Shown here in pieces: positions 8,854 to 18,725 of a stretch of DNA of 59,994 bases. Each line of letters begins with the position of its first letter. Position 1 is the stretch's first letter. The DNA is from Planctomycetia bacterium (GTDB taxonomy: Bacteria > Planctomycetota > Phycisphaerae > Phycisphaerales > SM1A02). The notes under the pieces are model-generated. The model did not search any database and was not told the DNA's origin. It saw only the letters and a list, made by a program, of their open reading frames with translations. The DNA lies in the NCBI GenBank assembly GCA_005790565.1, contig SXUJ01000159.1:1-59994 (forward strand), written 5' to 3'. The position numbers and the translations under genes are program-made.

Positions 8854-9650
8854 GAGTCTCTCCAAAGAAAAAAGGGTGTGATTTCAGACGGTCAAACAAA
8901 CCAGTGCAACCGTGAAACGAGCACGCTCTCAATCGTGCGCGAATCCAGCGGTAACTCTCAACGGGGAGAGTGACCCAACGAAGCCAGGGTGCAAACGAAA
9001 CACCCGGATTTTATGAGAATTTACAGGGTCGGTATTGGGACGCGCATAACTAGAGCAGCGCCAACGCATTGCGATGCAACGCTGGCGGTGAGGATTGGAT
9101 TGTGCGGCACAATTGGAAGGACGGCTGTGCTCGACCGTTTCCGCAATGCGAGCGGGGAAGGCGCGCCGCTAGATATCGGTCGGGGAACCTCTGAACTGGC
9201 ACGCGCTGCCTAGTCAGAGGGGCCTGGATTGGAGTTTGAGCCGTGGGACTGGGTCCAGTTGCGCCTCGATGCCCCGTGACGGGTCAATACCCAGCACCTA
9301 TAGAAAGCGGGGCCTTCACCGACCACTTGTTTCTGGACTCGGGAGTCTTTGCGGGACCGCTCGTCTCCCCTTGGGAAGGGCTACAAACTTGGAATTGGGA
9401 CGCGGTATCAAACCCCCGAGCGGATGACCGACCGCCCACGCACTTTGAGCTCACCGAACGCAATCGCCGACACGCAATGCGCGAAGGGAGCGCGCTCGTT
9501 CATCAGAGACCTGCACTCGCCGAGCGTCGGGTGGCTTCGGAAAATCTCCGGCACGATGTGTTCGCCCCGAGCGAGACTTCCAACCTCGGTGCTCGCGTGC
9601 GCTCGGGGCTGGCCGCCAGGCGCGAGTTCCGCTTGTAGGCTGTCAGGTCG
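8854..9650. other. Intergenic region, no gene recognised
   Basis: About 800 bases between a leftward and a rightward gene, so it should hold both promoters. The short ORFs here (for example 9243..9638 +) lack any domain, signal peptide or convincing start. I see an imperfect hairpin near 9058-9090 (cgccaacg...aacgctggcg) and two copies of ATTGGGACGCG near 9033 and 9394. I cannot assign a function to either. Confidence 0.5.
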
Positions 9651-11018
9651 ATGCCGCCTTTGGAAAGCAAGGTCAACCAGCTTTTTACGCAAGCAAACGC
9701 AGCACTCAGTCGTGGCAATCTCGACGAGGCGGCCGAGATCGCCGAACGCGGGCTCGCTCTCGAGCGGGCGCACCCATTTCTCGGATTGGTGCGCGCGGTC
9801 GTCGACCATCGACTCGGGCGAACGACCCTCGCCGTCGAGAGGCTGCGCGCCCTTCTTGCGCAGAACCCATCGAACGCCGTTGAGATAACCATCATGCTCG
9901 CGGAAGTCCTCTCTCGGAGCGGTCGCCGAAGTGAAGCGGATGCGCTCCTCGCTTCACGCACTGACTGGAAGACAGATGAGCGGGGAGCGCTGCTTGAAGC
10001 GAGGCAACTCGCTCGGAGTGATCGACCCCAAGCGATTGAGAAACTAATCTCGTGCGTGGCTCACAGCAAGCATGTGTCGTTCAAGCGCATCGCCGGATTT
10101 GAGGCGGTGCGGATGCTCGACGCGGACGCGCGATATCGAGAAGCGTTTGAACTTGCGGATTCGATTCACCAGCAGACGACGCCACCGTTTGACATTCTCG
10201 GGGTGGAGGCCGACGCGCATGAGCAACTGCGGCTGCTTTCGCGCGCCGTTCGAGTGGGCGCAGGTCCGTACACGCGTCGCGCCTTGCCACCTGATTGCAA
10301 CCAAACGGCGATGATCGTCGGGCTTCCTCGCAGTGGAACGACGCTTGTCGAACAGATGCTCGACCGTCATCCCTCCATCTCGGGAATCGGCGAGTTTGAA
10401 GGCGTTTCCAACTTGGGTGAGGCACTTGTTTCGAAGGGCGTCTGGCCGGATCGCCTGCGCGATTTGTCGGCGAGAGACGCATCGCATCTGCAATCCGAGT
10501 ATCTCGCGGGAGCCCATGCGAGGAGGCGCGCGGGTGCGTCGCACACCTTTGATAAGACGCTGCGTGCGTGGCGATTGCTTCCGGCGGTGGCTGCGGTGCT
10601 CCCTGGGATCTCTCTCGTGCACATCGAGCGGGAGGCGCGTGATTGTGCGATCAGCATGTTCCTGTCGAATTTTCATCCGAACTCCTTCGGGTTCACCGCA
10701 AACCTCGACATGATTCGCCGCGTGATTGTCGCGGAGCGAAAACTCGTGGCACCATCCTTCGAGGCGTTGGCCCTGCGTGCGGTGCGCGTTCGGTACGAAG
10801 CGCTCGTCGCGAGTCCGGAAGTTGAAATCCGGCGCGTGCTTGAGCACCTTGGCGTAGGATTTGATCAGCGCGTAATGAGTCCGGAAGCGAACGAACGAAC
10901 AGTCTTGACGCTGAGCCACGAGCAGGTGCGCCGAAAGATCAACAACGCGAGCATCGGCCGATGGAAGAACTATGCCTTTGCGTTCGATGCTCAATGGGAC
11001 TCGCTTGATTTCGCGTAA
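9651..11018 (+). CDS. TPR-containing sulfotransferase
   Basis: A 455-residue protein. The N-terminal 200 residues are TPR-like helices ('FTQANAALSRGNLDEAAEIAERGLALERAHP'). The C-terminal part is a PAPS-dependent sulfotransferase domain: the 5'-phosphosulfate loop reads 'GLPRSGTTLVEQMLDRHPSI' and the 3'-phosphate-binding segment 'IEREARDCAISMFLSNF'. A late 'VRYEALVASPEVEIRRVLEHLGV' is also typical of this family. It transfers sulfate from PAPS to an acceptor that the sequence does not reveal. No signal peptide is seen. Bacterial TPR-sulfotransferases of this layout are common, and they resemble tyrosylprotein sulfotransferases. Confidence 0.85.
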   Translation: MPPLESKVNQLFTQANAALSRGNLDEAAEIAERGLALERAHPFLGLVRAVVDHRLGRTTLAVERLRALLAQNPSNAVEITIMLAEVLSRSGRRSEADALLASRTDWKTDERGALLEARQLARSDRPQAIEKLISCVAHSKHVSFKRIAGFEAVRMLDADARYREAFELADSIHQQTTPPFDILGVEADAHEQLRLLSRAVRVGAGPYTRRALPPDCNQTAMIVGLPRSGTTLVEQMLDRHPSISGIGEFEGVSNLGEALVSKGVWPDRLRDLSARDASHLQSEYLAGAHARRRAGASHTFDKTLRAWRLLPAVAAVLPGISLVHIEREARDCAISMFLSNFHPNSFGFTANLDMIRRVIVAERKLVAPSFEALALRAVRVRYEALVASPEVEIRRVLEHLGVGFDQRVMSPEANERTVLTLSHEQVRRKINNASIGRWKNYAFAFDAQWDSLDFA

Positions 11019-11190
11019 GAAGAGCCATGCGCGGGCGGACAAGAGCGATTTCAACCACAACACCCGTTCAATTGCGCATCGAGCGTGACGCTCCGTAACA
11101 ACGCAGTCAAACTCGCACGCTCTCGTTGGCGGGCACCATGCCCAAGGCCGAAGCGGAGGCGCCTGATCTCCGTTGACCCTCCGGATGGCT

Positions 11191-13116
11191 TCATGTCCAA
11201 TCCGCGAGAAGTCTTGTGAGATCCGTCGCACCGACGACGCCATCGCAATCAAGATCGGCAAACGGATGCTGTGTCTGCCACGCGGCGAGCAGCGCAGCGA
11301 GGTCCGCGGCGTTCACGACTCGGTCATTGTTGAAATCTGCGCAAGGCGGCGCAGGTAACTGCGTGAAAACCACCTCAAGGCGTGGCCGAAGAATGATGTT
11401 CGCGTTCTCTCGCGTGCGGATTTCGATTCCATCGTCGTTGCCGGTGATCACTTCAGGGACAATGGCCACGCCGAAATTGGGATGTCCCTGCTGCCAGAGC
11501 GAGACGGCCGCCGTCACATCGATGCGCCGCATCGTGTCGGTGTCTGGGACATTGTCGCCAGGAAATGTCGCGAGGAGTACGCTCAGGTCGCTACCAACCG
11601 TGAGGCCGCCGATGAGGGAGTTCCATGTGGAACTCTCCTCCCACGCGCGCTCCACGAGATAGACGAAGAAGTCAGGGCTATAGAGTGCGCTATCGATGTC
11701 GTCAGGGAGATCGAGAACGAGCGTGGCCGAGAGAATCGTCGCATCCAATGGGATGCTTTGCGCGCCGAAGATGTTTTCGAATCGCAGGAGCGCTTGGCCT
11801 TGCGCGTCGCTGAAGAACGCGTTGGAGACATCGTCATCCGACACACGCGTGTTCGCCTGCCCGAAACTCGCATCCGGTGATGCTTCGCTCACCCAGGTGT
11901 CGCGCGCGCCGCTGTAACTCCCAACACCCTGTTGGAACGCGCGGAACTGCTCGCTTGGGGGAAGCCGGTACTCGTCGAAGGGAACCGAGAGGGTGAAATC
12001 ACTCTCGTCGGTTGTGCGAGTTGCGTTGAGCGTGGGTGAGTAGGTATCGAAGTCAATCGTGTTCCGCTCGGTATCGAACGCCAAGATGCGCATCCAGCCA
12101 TTTCCGCCATTGGGATCGTCTTGAAAATCAGCGAGCACCTCGTGGATCAACCGCCCTTCGATGTTGGGGCTTGTCTGGCGATACTCCGCGTGAAAGTGTC
12201 CGCACTGCACGAGGAAGATGTTGGTGTTCTTGCGCAGAAACCACGCGTAGAAGTCCTCGGACTGAATGCCACTGGGGTTGTAGAAGGACTCGATGGTGTA
12301 CCAACTTGAGGGATAGCGACCACTCGGGACGATCGGAACGCCCGACGAATAGTCCTCCGCATCTTGAAGGTACTTGTGCGTGGTGACGATCGCTGGTCGA
12401 CCCTTGTGCGTGTCGAGGATTCCTTGCGCCCACGCGAGTTCCACGATCGGGGTATCACAGTCGAGGTGCAACGCAAGGAACGGGATTCCGCCCGCATTGA
12501 AGTACTGGAACGAACTCATGCCTGAAGGCGACGCGCCACCAAACCAAGGCTGATGACTCGATCGCTGCGGTCCGAAGTGCGCGAGGAACTGCTGTGGGAC
12601 ATAGGTGCTGCCTGGCACGCCATCGGGTGTGATGTCGTGGTTTCCAGGGCACACGCCATAGATCACGCCCGCCGCATCGAGCACGGTCATCGCCGCGTCG
12701 GCATTCGCCCATTCCCATTCTTGCAGCGCATGGTTGACCACATCGCCGAAGTGCGAGACGAATCGGATGTTGAGTTGGTCGCGATTCGTCGCAATCCAAC
12801 TGGTTTGCGCGAGAAATGTCGCGGGAATGAACTCGCTGTAGTTCTGCGTGTCCGGCAGGCCAGCGACCGTGAATGCCGCTTCATTCTGGGTGAGTGCTCG
12901 TTGCAGCAGCGGTGCATCGAATGGACGCGTCACCGAATGAGCCGGCGGCACCTTCCGCTCGACTGACTCTCGTGCGAGTGCGGGCGGCCTCCTCCGATGC
13001 GCGTGCGAATCAATGCCGTCGTGCGCAAGCACTTGAATACAGACGAGCAGCACTACTCCCGCAGCGCTCGTCCGGGGGGCGGGAATCAACGATCGAATCT
13101 TTTCCATGCGTGACAT
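11191..13116 (-). CDS. Secreted metallophosphatase with DNRLRE-type and dockerin-like C-terminal domains
   Basis: About 641 residues from ATG 13116 (an ATG at 13107 is also possible). Signal peptide 'GVVLLVCIQVLAHDG'. The calcineurin-like phosphoesterase domain shows metal-binding motifs 'VSHFGDVVNH', 'GVCPGNHD' and 'VQCGHFHAEY'. Next comes a beta-rich DNRLRE-type domain ('TRVSDDDVSNAFFSDAQGQALLRFE', 'AWEESSTWNSL'), then two dockerin-like repeats ('DFNNDRVVNAADLAALLAAW', 'DLDCDGVVGATDLTRLLADW'). The track start at 13413 adds 99 residues that overlap the upstream gene and precede the signal peptide, so I rejected it. It is expected to act outside the cell on a phosphoester, substrate unknown. 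Confidence 0.8.
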   Translation of the reverse strand: MSRMEKIRSLIPAPRTSAAGVVLLVCIQVLAHDGIDSHAHRRRPPALARESVERKVPPAHSVTRPFDAPLLQRALTQNEAAFTVAGLPDTQNYSEFIPATFLAQTSWIATNRDQLNIRFVSHFGDVVNHALQEWEWANADAAMTVLDAAGVIYGVCPGNHDITPDGVPGSTYVPQQFLAHFGPQRSSHQPWFGGASPSGMSSFQYFNAGGIPFLALHLDCDTPIVELAWAQGILDTHKGRPAIVTTHKYLQDAEDYSSGVPIVPSGRYPSSWYTIESFYNPSGIQSEDFYAWFLRKNTNIFLVQCGHFHAEYRQTSPNIEGRLIHEVLADFQDDPNGGNGWMRILAFDTERNTIDFDTYSPTLNATRTTDESDFTLSVPFDEYRLPPSEQFRAFQQGVGSYSGARDTWVSEASPDASFGQANTRVSDDDVSNAFFSDAQGQALLRFENIFGAQSIPLDATILSATLVLDLPDDIDSALYSPDFFVYLVERAWEESSTWNSLIGGLTVGSDLSVLLATFPGDNVPDTDTMRRIDVTAAVSLWQQGHPNFGVAIVPEVITGNDDGIEIRTRENANIILRPRLEVVFTQLPAPPCADFNNDRVVNAADLAALLAAWQTQHPFADLDCDGVVGATDLTRLLADWT

Positions 13117-13226
13117 TGGACCACGCGACTGACCCTGAATCGAAAAACTCTCCCAATCTTCTGCCCGAATTCTCGACGGAGTTTGCGCGCCGCTCACTGC
13201 AGTTCTCGTCGCGCACTGCAGCGAGT

Positions 13227-14933
13227 TCAGGAGAGTGCGGCATCGATTTGTGGCGCGGCCCACAACGCCTCCGTCAGCGCAGTTTCCACTGCGGGGAGCA
13301 ACCAATTGTCTTGGTTCACGAACCACAGTCGGTCGCCAAGCGGGCGGCGGAGCTCGTCTGGGAGTCCGCTCGAATAGGTACCTGGCTGCGCAAACGGCAT
13401 GGCGTGCCCCCAACGCGCAAGTCGTACTTGTGCCACCGACGCTGGATCAACCTGAAGCAGCGCGAGCATCGCTTGCAACTGTGGCGCGGCGCGAATTGCC
13501 GATGCACGCCAGTCGGATTCCTGCACGATCGTGAACCGCGCAGTGTGCCAAGGCAACGGCCAGTAGACCGTGAGGACGCCCTTGTTGTTTGGGTGAAGCG
13601 CGAATCCGCCATTGACTGCATCCGTGATGATGCGCGCGGTCTCGAACTCGTTTGCGTCGGTGGGGAACACCGTGCTCCCGTTGAGGTAGAGGTCGTAGAA
13701 ATCATGTCCGAGTGGCGCATCGAGCACCACATTGGCGACCAGATACGGCACGGTCGGGACGAGTTGCATCGCTTCGCGCTTCGCGGGGTCGGCCTCTTCC
13801 AACCATGGCAGCATGTGTCGAACGATGTGCTTCGCGTTGGCGAAGGCAACCTGCCGAGCGAAGGTCGTCTTGCGTTTTCCTTCCCCATCGCGCCAGTAGA
13901 CCAATGCTCCGCCCGGCGTGAGTTCCACGGCACCGACCGTCGCTTGGGCGCGAAAATGAGCGCCTTGCCCGCCGTTTCCATTCGTCCGCGCGTGCTGCCA
14001 CAGCGCCCGCGCGAGGCCTGCATTTCCAGCCGGAAGGACATTGCGGCCGAACTCTTCAGCAGCAACGAAATTCCAACCAGCAGCTGCGCTGAGTTCGTCT
14101 GTGCCGACACCGAGACTCGAAGCGCAATACGCCTGCAAGAGGTACTGCAGGCGAGGCGGGAGTTCACCGCAACGCAGCAGAAGATCTTCGCGGAAGGTGC
14201 GGCTATCGAGTTCGAGTATCTGCGTGGATGGTCTGCCATCGAATGGAATCTCGGGATACTCGCCGAACGCGAACTCCTTGACCGCAGCTTGATACGCCGC
14301 GAGCGCCGCACGATCCTTCGGGCTTGCATCGCGCCCGAGCAACGATTCGGTCACCGCGCCGTCGTACTCAAAGGCGAATTCACCATTGTCTTGCCGCCAG
14401 AGCGCGGGAAGGCGGAGTTCCTCGTAGAGGTCTTGCAGGGGCGTGCCTGGATCATCCTGCATGAAGTACGCACTCGCGTGGCTCCAGGATTGCGCACGGA
14501 AAGACTCGCCCATCGCGTTGCCGCCAAGGCGTGGACGCAACTCAAAGAGCACGGTGTTGCGATGTCGGAGTTGATGCGCGAGTGCGAGGCCGGAGAGTCC
14601 GCCGCCAATGATGGCGACATCGATGCGCTCTTCGACCGCGGGGTACTCAGCGCAGTGCTCGCAAGAATGGAACGGCAGCGTTCCCGAGCCAAATGCATCC
14701 CCTAACCATGTTGGTGCGAATGGAAGTCCGCCGATGACTTCGCTCGTTCCAAGCGAGTGCAGACGAAGAACTGGATCGATCCTGAATCGGGGCGGGGACG
14801 GAGGAATCATGGACGGATGCTCGCGGGCGAGAAATGCGCTTGCATTTACTTTCCCATTGAACGCACCCATAGCGATGAGCGCGCCCAATCTACTCTTGAT
14901 CGCATTTCGTCGACTTGGGTCGCGCGGCGTCAT
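13227..14933 (-). CDS. FAD-dependent oxidoreductase (NAD(P)-binding Rossmann, amine-oxidase-like)
   Basis: About 568 residues. An N-terminal dinucleotide-binding motif 'DVAIIGGGLSGLALAHQL' is followed by 'VLFELRPRLGGNAMGESF', the classic FAD-binding start of the amine oxidase/phytoene desaturase group. The late segment 'LWFVNQDNWLLPAVETALTEAL' fits the C-terminal FAD contact of that group. The N-terminus 'SRRNAIKSRLGALIAMGAF' has a twin-arginine look, so Tat export of the folded flavoprotein is possible. ATG 14933 with AGAGGGG just upstream was chosen over 14981. Substrate unknown. It sits between an inositol-phosphatase-like gene and a metallophosphatase gene in a leftward run. Confidence 0.75.
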   Translation of the reverse strand: MTPRDPSRRNAIKSRLGALIAMGAFNGKVNASAFLAREHPSMIPPSPPRFRIDPVLRLHSLGTSEVIGGLPFAPTWLGDAFGSGTLPFHSCEHCAEYPAVEERIDVAIIGGGLSGLALAHQLRHRNTVLFELRPRLGGNAMGESFRAQSWSHASAYFMQDDPGTPLQDLYEELRLPALWRQDNGEFAFEYDGAVTESLLGRDASPKDRAALAAYQAAVKEFAFGEYPEIPFDGRPSTQILELDSRTFREDLLLRCGELPPRLQYLLQAYCASSLGVGTDELSAAAGWNFVAAEEFGRNVLPAGNAGLARALWQHARTNGNGGQGAHFRAQATVGAVELTPGGALVYWRDGEGKRKTTFARQVAFANAKHIVRHMLPWLEEADPAKREAMQLVPTVPYLVANVVLDAPLGHDFYDLYLNGSTVFPTDANEFETARIITDAVNGGFALHPNNKGVLTVYWPLPWHTARFTIVQESDWRASAIRAAPQLQAMLALLQVDPASVAQVRLARWGHAMPFAQPGTYSSGLPDELRRPLGDRLWFVNQDNWLLPAVETALTEALWAAPQIDAALS

Positions 14934-15019
14934 CCCCTCTAAAGTAGTACAGAATCGCACGCGAGGCATGCGAAGGTGCAACTATCTGCGGAAGTCCTCG
15001 ATGCGAGGTCGCACATGGA

Positions 15020-15826
15020 TCAGCGCTGGAGTGCCAATCGAAGTTGGACGGCGAGCCGAGGAGAGGCGGCGATTGCGTTTCCGCCGTCGAGCCTCCTTGC
15101 TCCAGACCAGTCTGTGATGACGCCGCCCGCTTCAGGCATGATCACCGCGAACGGGCCAATGTCCCAAGGGTGCATGATTGGATCCACCATCGCATCCGCC
15201 CGCCCGGTTGCGACGAGGAGGAGGCCATAGCAATCGCTCCACCCTCGGATGCGTCCGCAACAGTTTGCAAGTCGTACGAACGCATCGACGCGATCGGCCT
15301 TGATGTAATACTCGCTTCCGCTCGTGCAAATGAGCGCATCCGCAATTCGATCACACTGTCGCACCTTTGCCACTTGCGTCGCACTCCCATCGCGAATCCA
15401 TTGCGCACCGGACCCGCGCTGCGCGATCACGCGCTCGCCAAGGGCGGGAAAATCTGCGACCCCCGCGAGAACGGTTTCGTCCTGGCCGTTGGCGTTTCGG
15501 TGCGCAAGGGCGATCAGGATTCCGAAGAGCGGAACGCGATTGGCAAAGCTCACCGTGCCATCGATCGGGTCGAGAATCCAGCGGAAGGCGCTCTCGCCAC
15601 AGCTCTCGCCAAGCTCTTCACCGAGAACCCCGTCGTGTGGGAAACGAGATTGAATGGTGGTGCGGAGATACTCTTCGATGCCGCGATCGGCCTGTGTGAC
15701 TGGAGATGCGTCAGATTTCAACTCCACGCCGAGGTCTTGGCGTCCATAGAAGTGCAGCGCAATCTTCCGCGCGCCATCGGCGAGTTCATGAAGCAAGGCT
15801 TTGCGCGATTCGAGAGCGTCGTCCAC
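15020..15826 (-). CDS. Inositol monophosphatase family enzyme (histidinol-phosphatase-like)
   Basis: A 268-residue Mg-dependent phosphatase. The metal site motifs of the family are present: 'VLGEELGE' (Glu ligand), 'WILDPIDGTVSF' (two Asp ligands) and 'HPWDIGPFAVIMPEAGG' (Trp-Asp). Members cleave inositol-1-phosphate, histidinol phosphate or related sugar phosphates, and sequence alone does not separate these. GTG 15826 is the start in the track. It lies 45 bases after the aryl-sulfotransferase-like gene and 86 bases before the FAD oxidoreductase gene, all leftward, so they may be co-transcribed. Confidence 0.85.
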   Translation of the reverse strand: MDDALESRKALLHELADGARKIALHFYGRQDLGVELKSDASPVTQADRGIEEYLRTTIQSRFPHDGVLGEELGESCGESAFRWILDPIDGTVSFANRVPLFGILIALAHRNANGQDETVLAGVADFPALGERVIAQRGSGAQWIRDGSATQVAKVRQCDRIADALICTSGSEYYIKADRVDAFVRLANCCGRIRGWSDCYGLLLVATGRADAMVDPIMHPWDIGPFAVIMPEAGGVITDWSGARRLDGGNAIAASPRLAVQLRLALQR

Positions 15827-15871
15827 GGACGCACTCTACATCGTTCTCGTCTGCGGAGACCTGCTCGCGCG

Positions 15872-17305
15872 TCAGTGACCGATCCAGACGCCGTCGACGA
15901 GGCGATAGCGAACGGCTCGCGCGATTTGTCCGGTGAGTTGTCGTGTGGCGGTGGTGGCACCGCTCGCGTCCACTTCGAATGCCGTTCCAGTGTTTGTGAG
16001 CGTCACGAGTGTCGAACCGTTGCTTTGGCGGAACGCGCCGCACTGTGTGGGTCCGCCGTAAAACCCACCGACTTGTCCCACGCTCCAGATCGGAGTGGCG
16101 GGTCCAAATGCGCTCGATGCGGGCACGATGTATCCACCACTCTTGTCGCGTGGCGGGACGATTTCCACGAGTTGCGACCAATCGTTGGTAGTGCCGATGC
16201 GATCGCCGTTGTTGAAGGCGAGCAAGTTCCCTGCGCCCGGCATTCCTTCATCAATCCATGTTGCGCCATGCACGACGCGAAAGTACTGATCGGCTGCAGT
16301 GCCGCGGCGAGAAACTTGGGGGTTTCCCCATCGATAGAGCAGATCGCCGCCCTTCCCACGCGCGCCTCCGGTGTGTGATGCGGCTTCCTGCGTGGTTGTG
16401 GAATGATCGATGACCCAGAGCTCGTTGAAGGATCGCGAACTCACAACGATCTCGTCGCGTGCGGGGTTGTAGTCAATGGCGTTGAGATGGACCCAATCAC
16501 TACTGACGATCGCGCCGAAGTTGATGTCAACGAGTTGCGGTGCTTGCGAGACCACGCCGAAGTTTGCCGCCGCCGGGTTGGCATCTTGAATGAGATGGTT
16601 CCACAAACTCCAACTCCAGACGATTTCATAGGTGCTCATGCCTGTTGGACGCACTTCGATGATTCGTTCGGAGTACATATTGGCAGTGATCGTGCTGCGT
16701 CCGGCCGCGATCGCTTCCGCTTGCGTGCGCAGATCCCACACGATGCAGAGAATGTTTCCATTCGGCAGTGGGCAGACATCATGATGCTGTTGGAACAGCG
16801 CGGATGCGATGATCAGATCGGAGGTCAACACGCCGGCGGGGGAAAAGATTTGCAATCGGCCACCACGCCCTGCACCGGTGAAGCTTCCTTGTGCATAGTT
16901 GCAAGGCCGAACCATCGATCCATCCGGGAAGAGGTAGCCGACGCTTGCGCCATTGGTTGCGCCGGTCCAGGTTCGGACCGTTGCTCCATTTGCGTCGATC
17001 GCGGTCGTCGTGTTTGTGTCGAGGCGCGTGAGGAGCGTCCACTCAATTGGCGCAGGACAAGTCCCCCAGTTGCCAAGCAGCAGCGCGAGATCCGCAGCGT
17101 CGGTTGCGCCGTTTCCATCGATATCGCCGCTCGCCCCGCCCCAAGAGGACAGGAGTTGTGCGATGTCTTCGGCGTTTACGGCGTTGTCGCCGTTGAGGTC
17201 GCCATCGCAAGCGCCCGCTGCGGCGCTGCCGAGCATGATGCCGATCATGGCAGTCCCTACGCGCAGGGCGAGAGGAGTAGAAATGAGCGCGGTTAGGAGT
17301 CCCAT
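15872..17305 (-). CDS. Aryl-sulfotransferase-like secreted protein with N-terminal dockerin-like repeats
   Basis: A 477-residue protein. Signal peptide 'MIGIMLGSAAAGA', then directly two dockerin-like EF-hand repeats at about residues 34-82 ('DLNGDNAVNAEDIAQLLSSWG', 'DIDGNGATDAADLALLLGNWG'), then a beta-propeller of the arylsulfotransferase (ASST) family: 'QHHDVCPLPNGNILCIVWD', 'DWVHLNAIDYNPARDEIVVSSRSFNELWVIDHS', 'LLYRWGNP', 'VVHGATWIDEG'. Here the dockerin-like part is N-terminal, whereas in the other three proteins of this window it is C-terminal. Whether it has sulfotransferase activity is not established. Confidence 0.75.
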   Translation of the reverse strand: MGLLTALISTPLALRVGTAMIGIMLGSAAAGACDGDLNGDNAVNAEDIAQLLSSWGGASGDIDGNGATDAADLALLLGNWGTCPAPIEWTLLTRLDTNTTTAIDANGATVRTWTGATNGASVGYLFPDGSMVRPCNYAQGSFTGAGRGGRLQIFSPAGVLTSDLIIASALFQQHHDVCPLPNGNILCIVWDLRTQAEAIAAGRSTITANMYSERIIEVRPTGMSTYEIVWSWSLWNHLIQDANPAAANFGVVSQAPQLVDINFGAIVSSDWVHLNAIDYNPARDEIVVSSRSFNELWVIDHSTTTQEAASHTGGARGKGGDLLYRWGNPQVSRRGTAADQYFRVVHGATWIDEGMPGAGNLLAFNNGDRIGTTNDWSQLVEIVPPRDKSGGYIVPASSAFGPATPIWSVGQVGGFYGGPTQCGAFRQSNGSTLVTLTNTGTAFEVDASGATTATRQLTGQIARAVRYRLVDGVWIGH

Positions 17306-17804
17306 GAAGTCAGGTGACGAGTGTGGCTCGACTGCGGCATGTTTGTCGGATGTCCGGGGACGGGGGACAAGCGCAAGGGGTAAAACGCGACGACCGTGCG
17401 GAGGCGCACGGTTGTCGGAGACATTTCGAGTCAGACGATCGTCACGGAGCCGCGCTCAGTGACCAAGGAGCGCCTGAACGACAATTCGCGCGGCATCTGA
17501 GAGCGCAGTGCTCTCTTCCTTTGCGGTCGAAGCACGAACACCACAACCCGGCGGGTCGTTTCGATTCAGCGCTAGGCTGAAAACACGAGTAAACACGGGC
17601 GAACCCTCCCTTACGCTGTGCCGCCAAGTGCCGCCTTTCGGCAGCGATCCACATCGCCTACGCCCTTTCCTAGCCGGGTAGCCAGGTGCTGCCTGCTTGG
17701 CAGCCGCAAACGATGTCGGACCCCTTGGTCAACCTCCGAGCGGAGTTTGTACCGCATCGCGTCCGAAGCAAGTGTTTTTTCAGAATTGGGGCAACAAAAC
17801 CGCG
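17306..17804. other. Intergenic region, nothing recognised
   Basis: About 500 bases upstream of the aryl-sulfotransferase-like gene and downstream of the aldose epimerase gene. I see a 6-bp hairpin (GAGAGC...GCTCTC near 17498) with no T-run suited to a neighbouring gene, and no ORF with coding character. Confidence 0.5.
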
Positions 17805-18725
17805 TTACCTTGGGCAGGGGGCATGCACGCGGAAGACATAGGTCGCGATTCGTCCTTCGCCGACCGTGTCGGCGGTTCCATCCGTGAGCGCGGAGGTCGG
17901 CGCGGTCATTGGTTCGACGGCGATGTAGTTGGCGCCTAGAGGGGAGAAGACTTGCATTGCGCGGTAGCCGTCGACAAAGTCGATGGCGAGGTCGCGATGG
18001 GGTTGGCTGACCATCGCGCGGACTTGGGTCGTTGGAAGTTCAAAGAGTGCGTCGATGGCGTTGCCAACAGGGACCGCCATGTGCGCCTTCGCTTCGCCCA
18101 GAATGAGTGGCAGTGCAGGGAGGCCAGAGGCGAGAAGGCTGACCTCGCGCGCGATCGGCAAGTCTGCGTGCGCGTGCGACGCGGATTGGACGAGAAAATA
18201 CGGATGCCACCCGAACGCGACCGGAACCGCCATTCCTTGATCGGCATGAATCGCGGTGCTGATCGTGATTGCAGCGCGCCCTTCAAACTCCCCCAACTCC
18301 CAGCGGAGCGCGAGCGTGTGGGCAAAGGGATAGGCGTCCATGAGCCATGCGTGCGCGCCCCAATCAAGCCTCGCCTCAAGAACGCTTTCGCTTTGACGCG
18401 AGATCACCCAGTGCGGCCATCGCAACAAGAGTCCGTGCATCGGAAGTCCAGACGCATCCCGTTTGAGCGAGAGTTCGCGCGAGAGATCAACTTCGCGGCC
18501 AGCGCAGTGGAACCGATCGTGTCGCAGGCGATTGGCGTACGGATAGAGCAGAGGGATTCCGCCAGTCCGCGTGGAGCGCAAGAACTCCTCCCTCGGTGAA
18601 GGCAACGCAAGGAGTTCCTCGCCGTTGATGGTCCAACTCGTCGCCACGCAGCCGAAACTCGGCTCGATGGTCAACGCAGATCGCAATCCAGCGCAACCAA
18701 GGGTGATGGGAGAAGCATCACTCAC
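17805..18725 (-). CDS. Aldose 1-epimerase-like protein
   Basis: A 306-residue protein of the galactose-mutarotase fold, interconverting alpha and beta anomers of a sugar or a hexose-6-phosphate. Family motifs: 'GIPLLYPYANRL', 'MHGLLLRWPHW' (His), 'AFGWHPYF' (His) and 'NYIAVEPMTAPTSAL' (catalytic Glu). I chose the GTG at 18725, which overlaps the TGA of the upstream gene (GTGA) and gives the family's usual length; the track start at 18830 adds 35 residues inside the upstream gene. No signal peptide, so cytoplasmic. Confidence 0.85.
   Translation of the reverse strand: MSDASPITLGCAGLRSALTIEPSFGCVATSWTINGEELLALPSPREEFLRSTRTGGIPLLYPYANRLRHDRFHCAGREVDLSRELSLKRDASGLPMHGLLLRWPHWVISRQSESVLEARLDWGAHAWLMDAYPFAHTLALRWELGEFEGRAAITISTAIHADQGMAVPVAFGWHPYFLVQSASHAHADLPIAREVSLLASGLPALPLILGEAKAHMAVPVGNAIDALFELPTTQVRAMVSQPHRDLAIDFVDGYRAMQVFSPLGANYIAVEPMTAPTSALTDGTADTVGEGRIATYVFRVHAPCPR

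Noticed and set aside
9243-9638. 131-residue ORF in the intergenic region upstream of the sulfotransferase
   Set aside because: No signal peptide, domain, ribosome-binding site or neighbour context supports it.
12894-14705. 603-residue ORF on the + strand
   Set aside because: It is antisense to the FAD oxidoreductase and metallophosphatase genes and has an Arg-rich, domain-free translation, typical of a shadow frame in GC-rich DNA.
15044-16378. 444-residue ORF on the + strand
   Set aside because: Antisense to the inositol-phosphatase-like and aryl-sulfotransferase-like genes; no recognisable motif.
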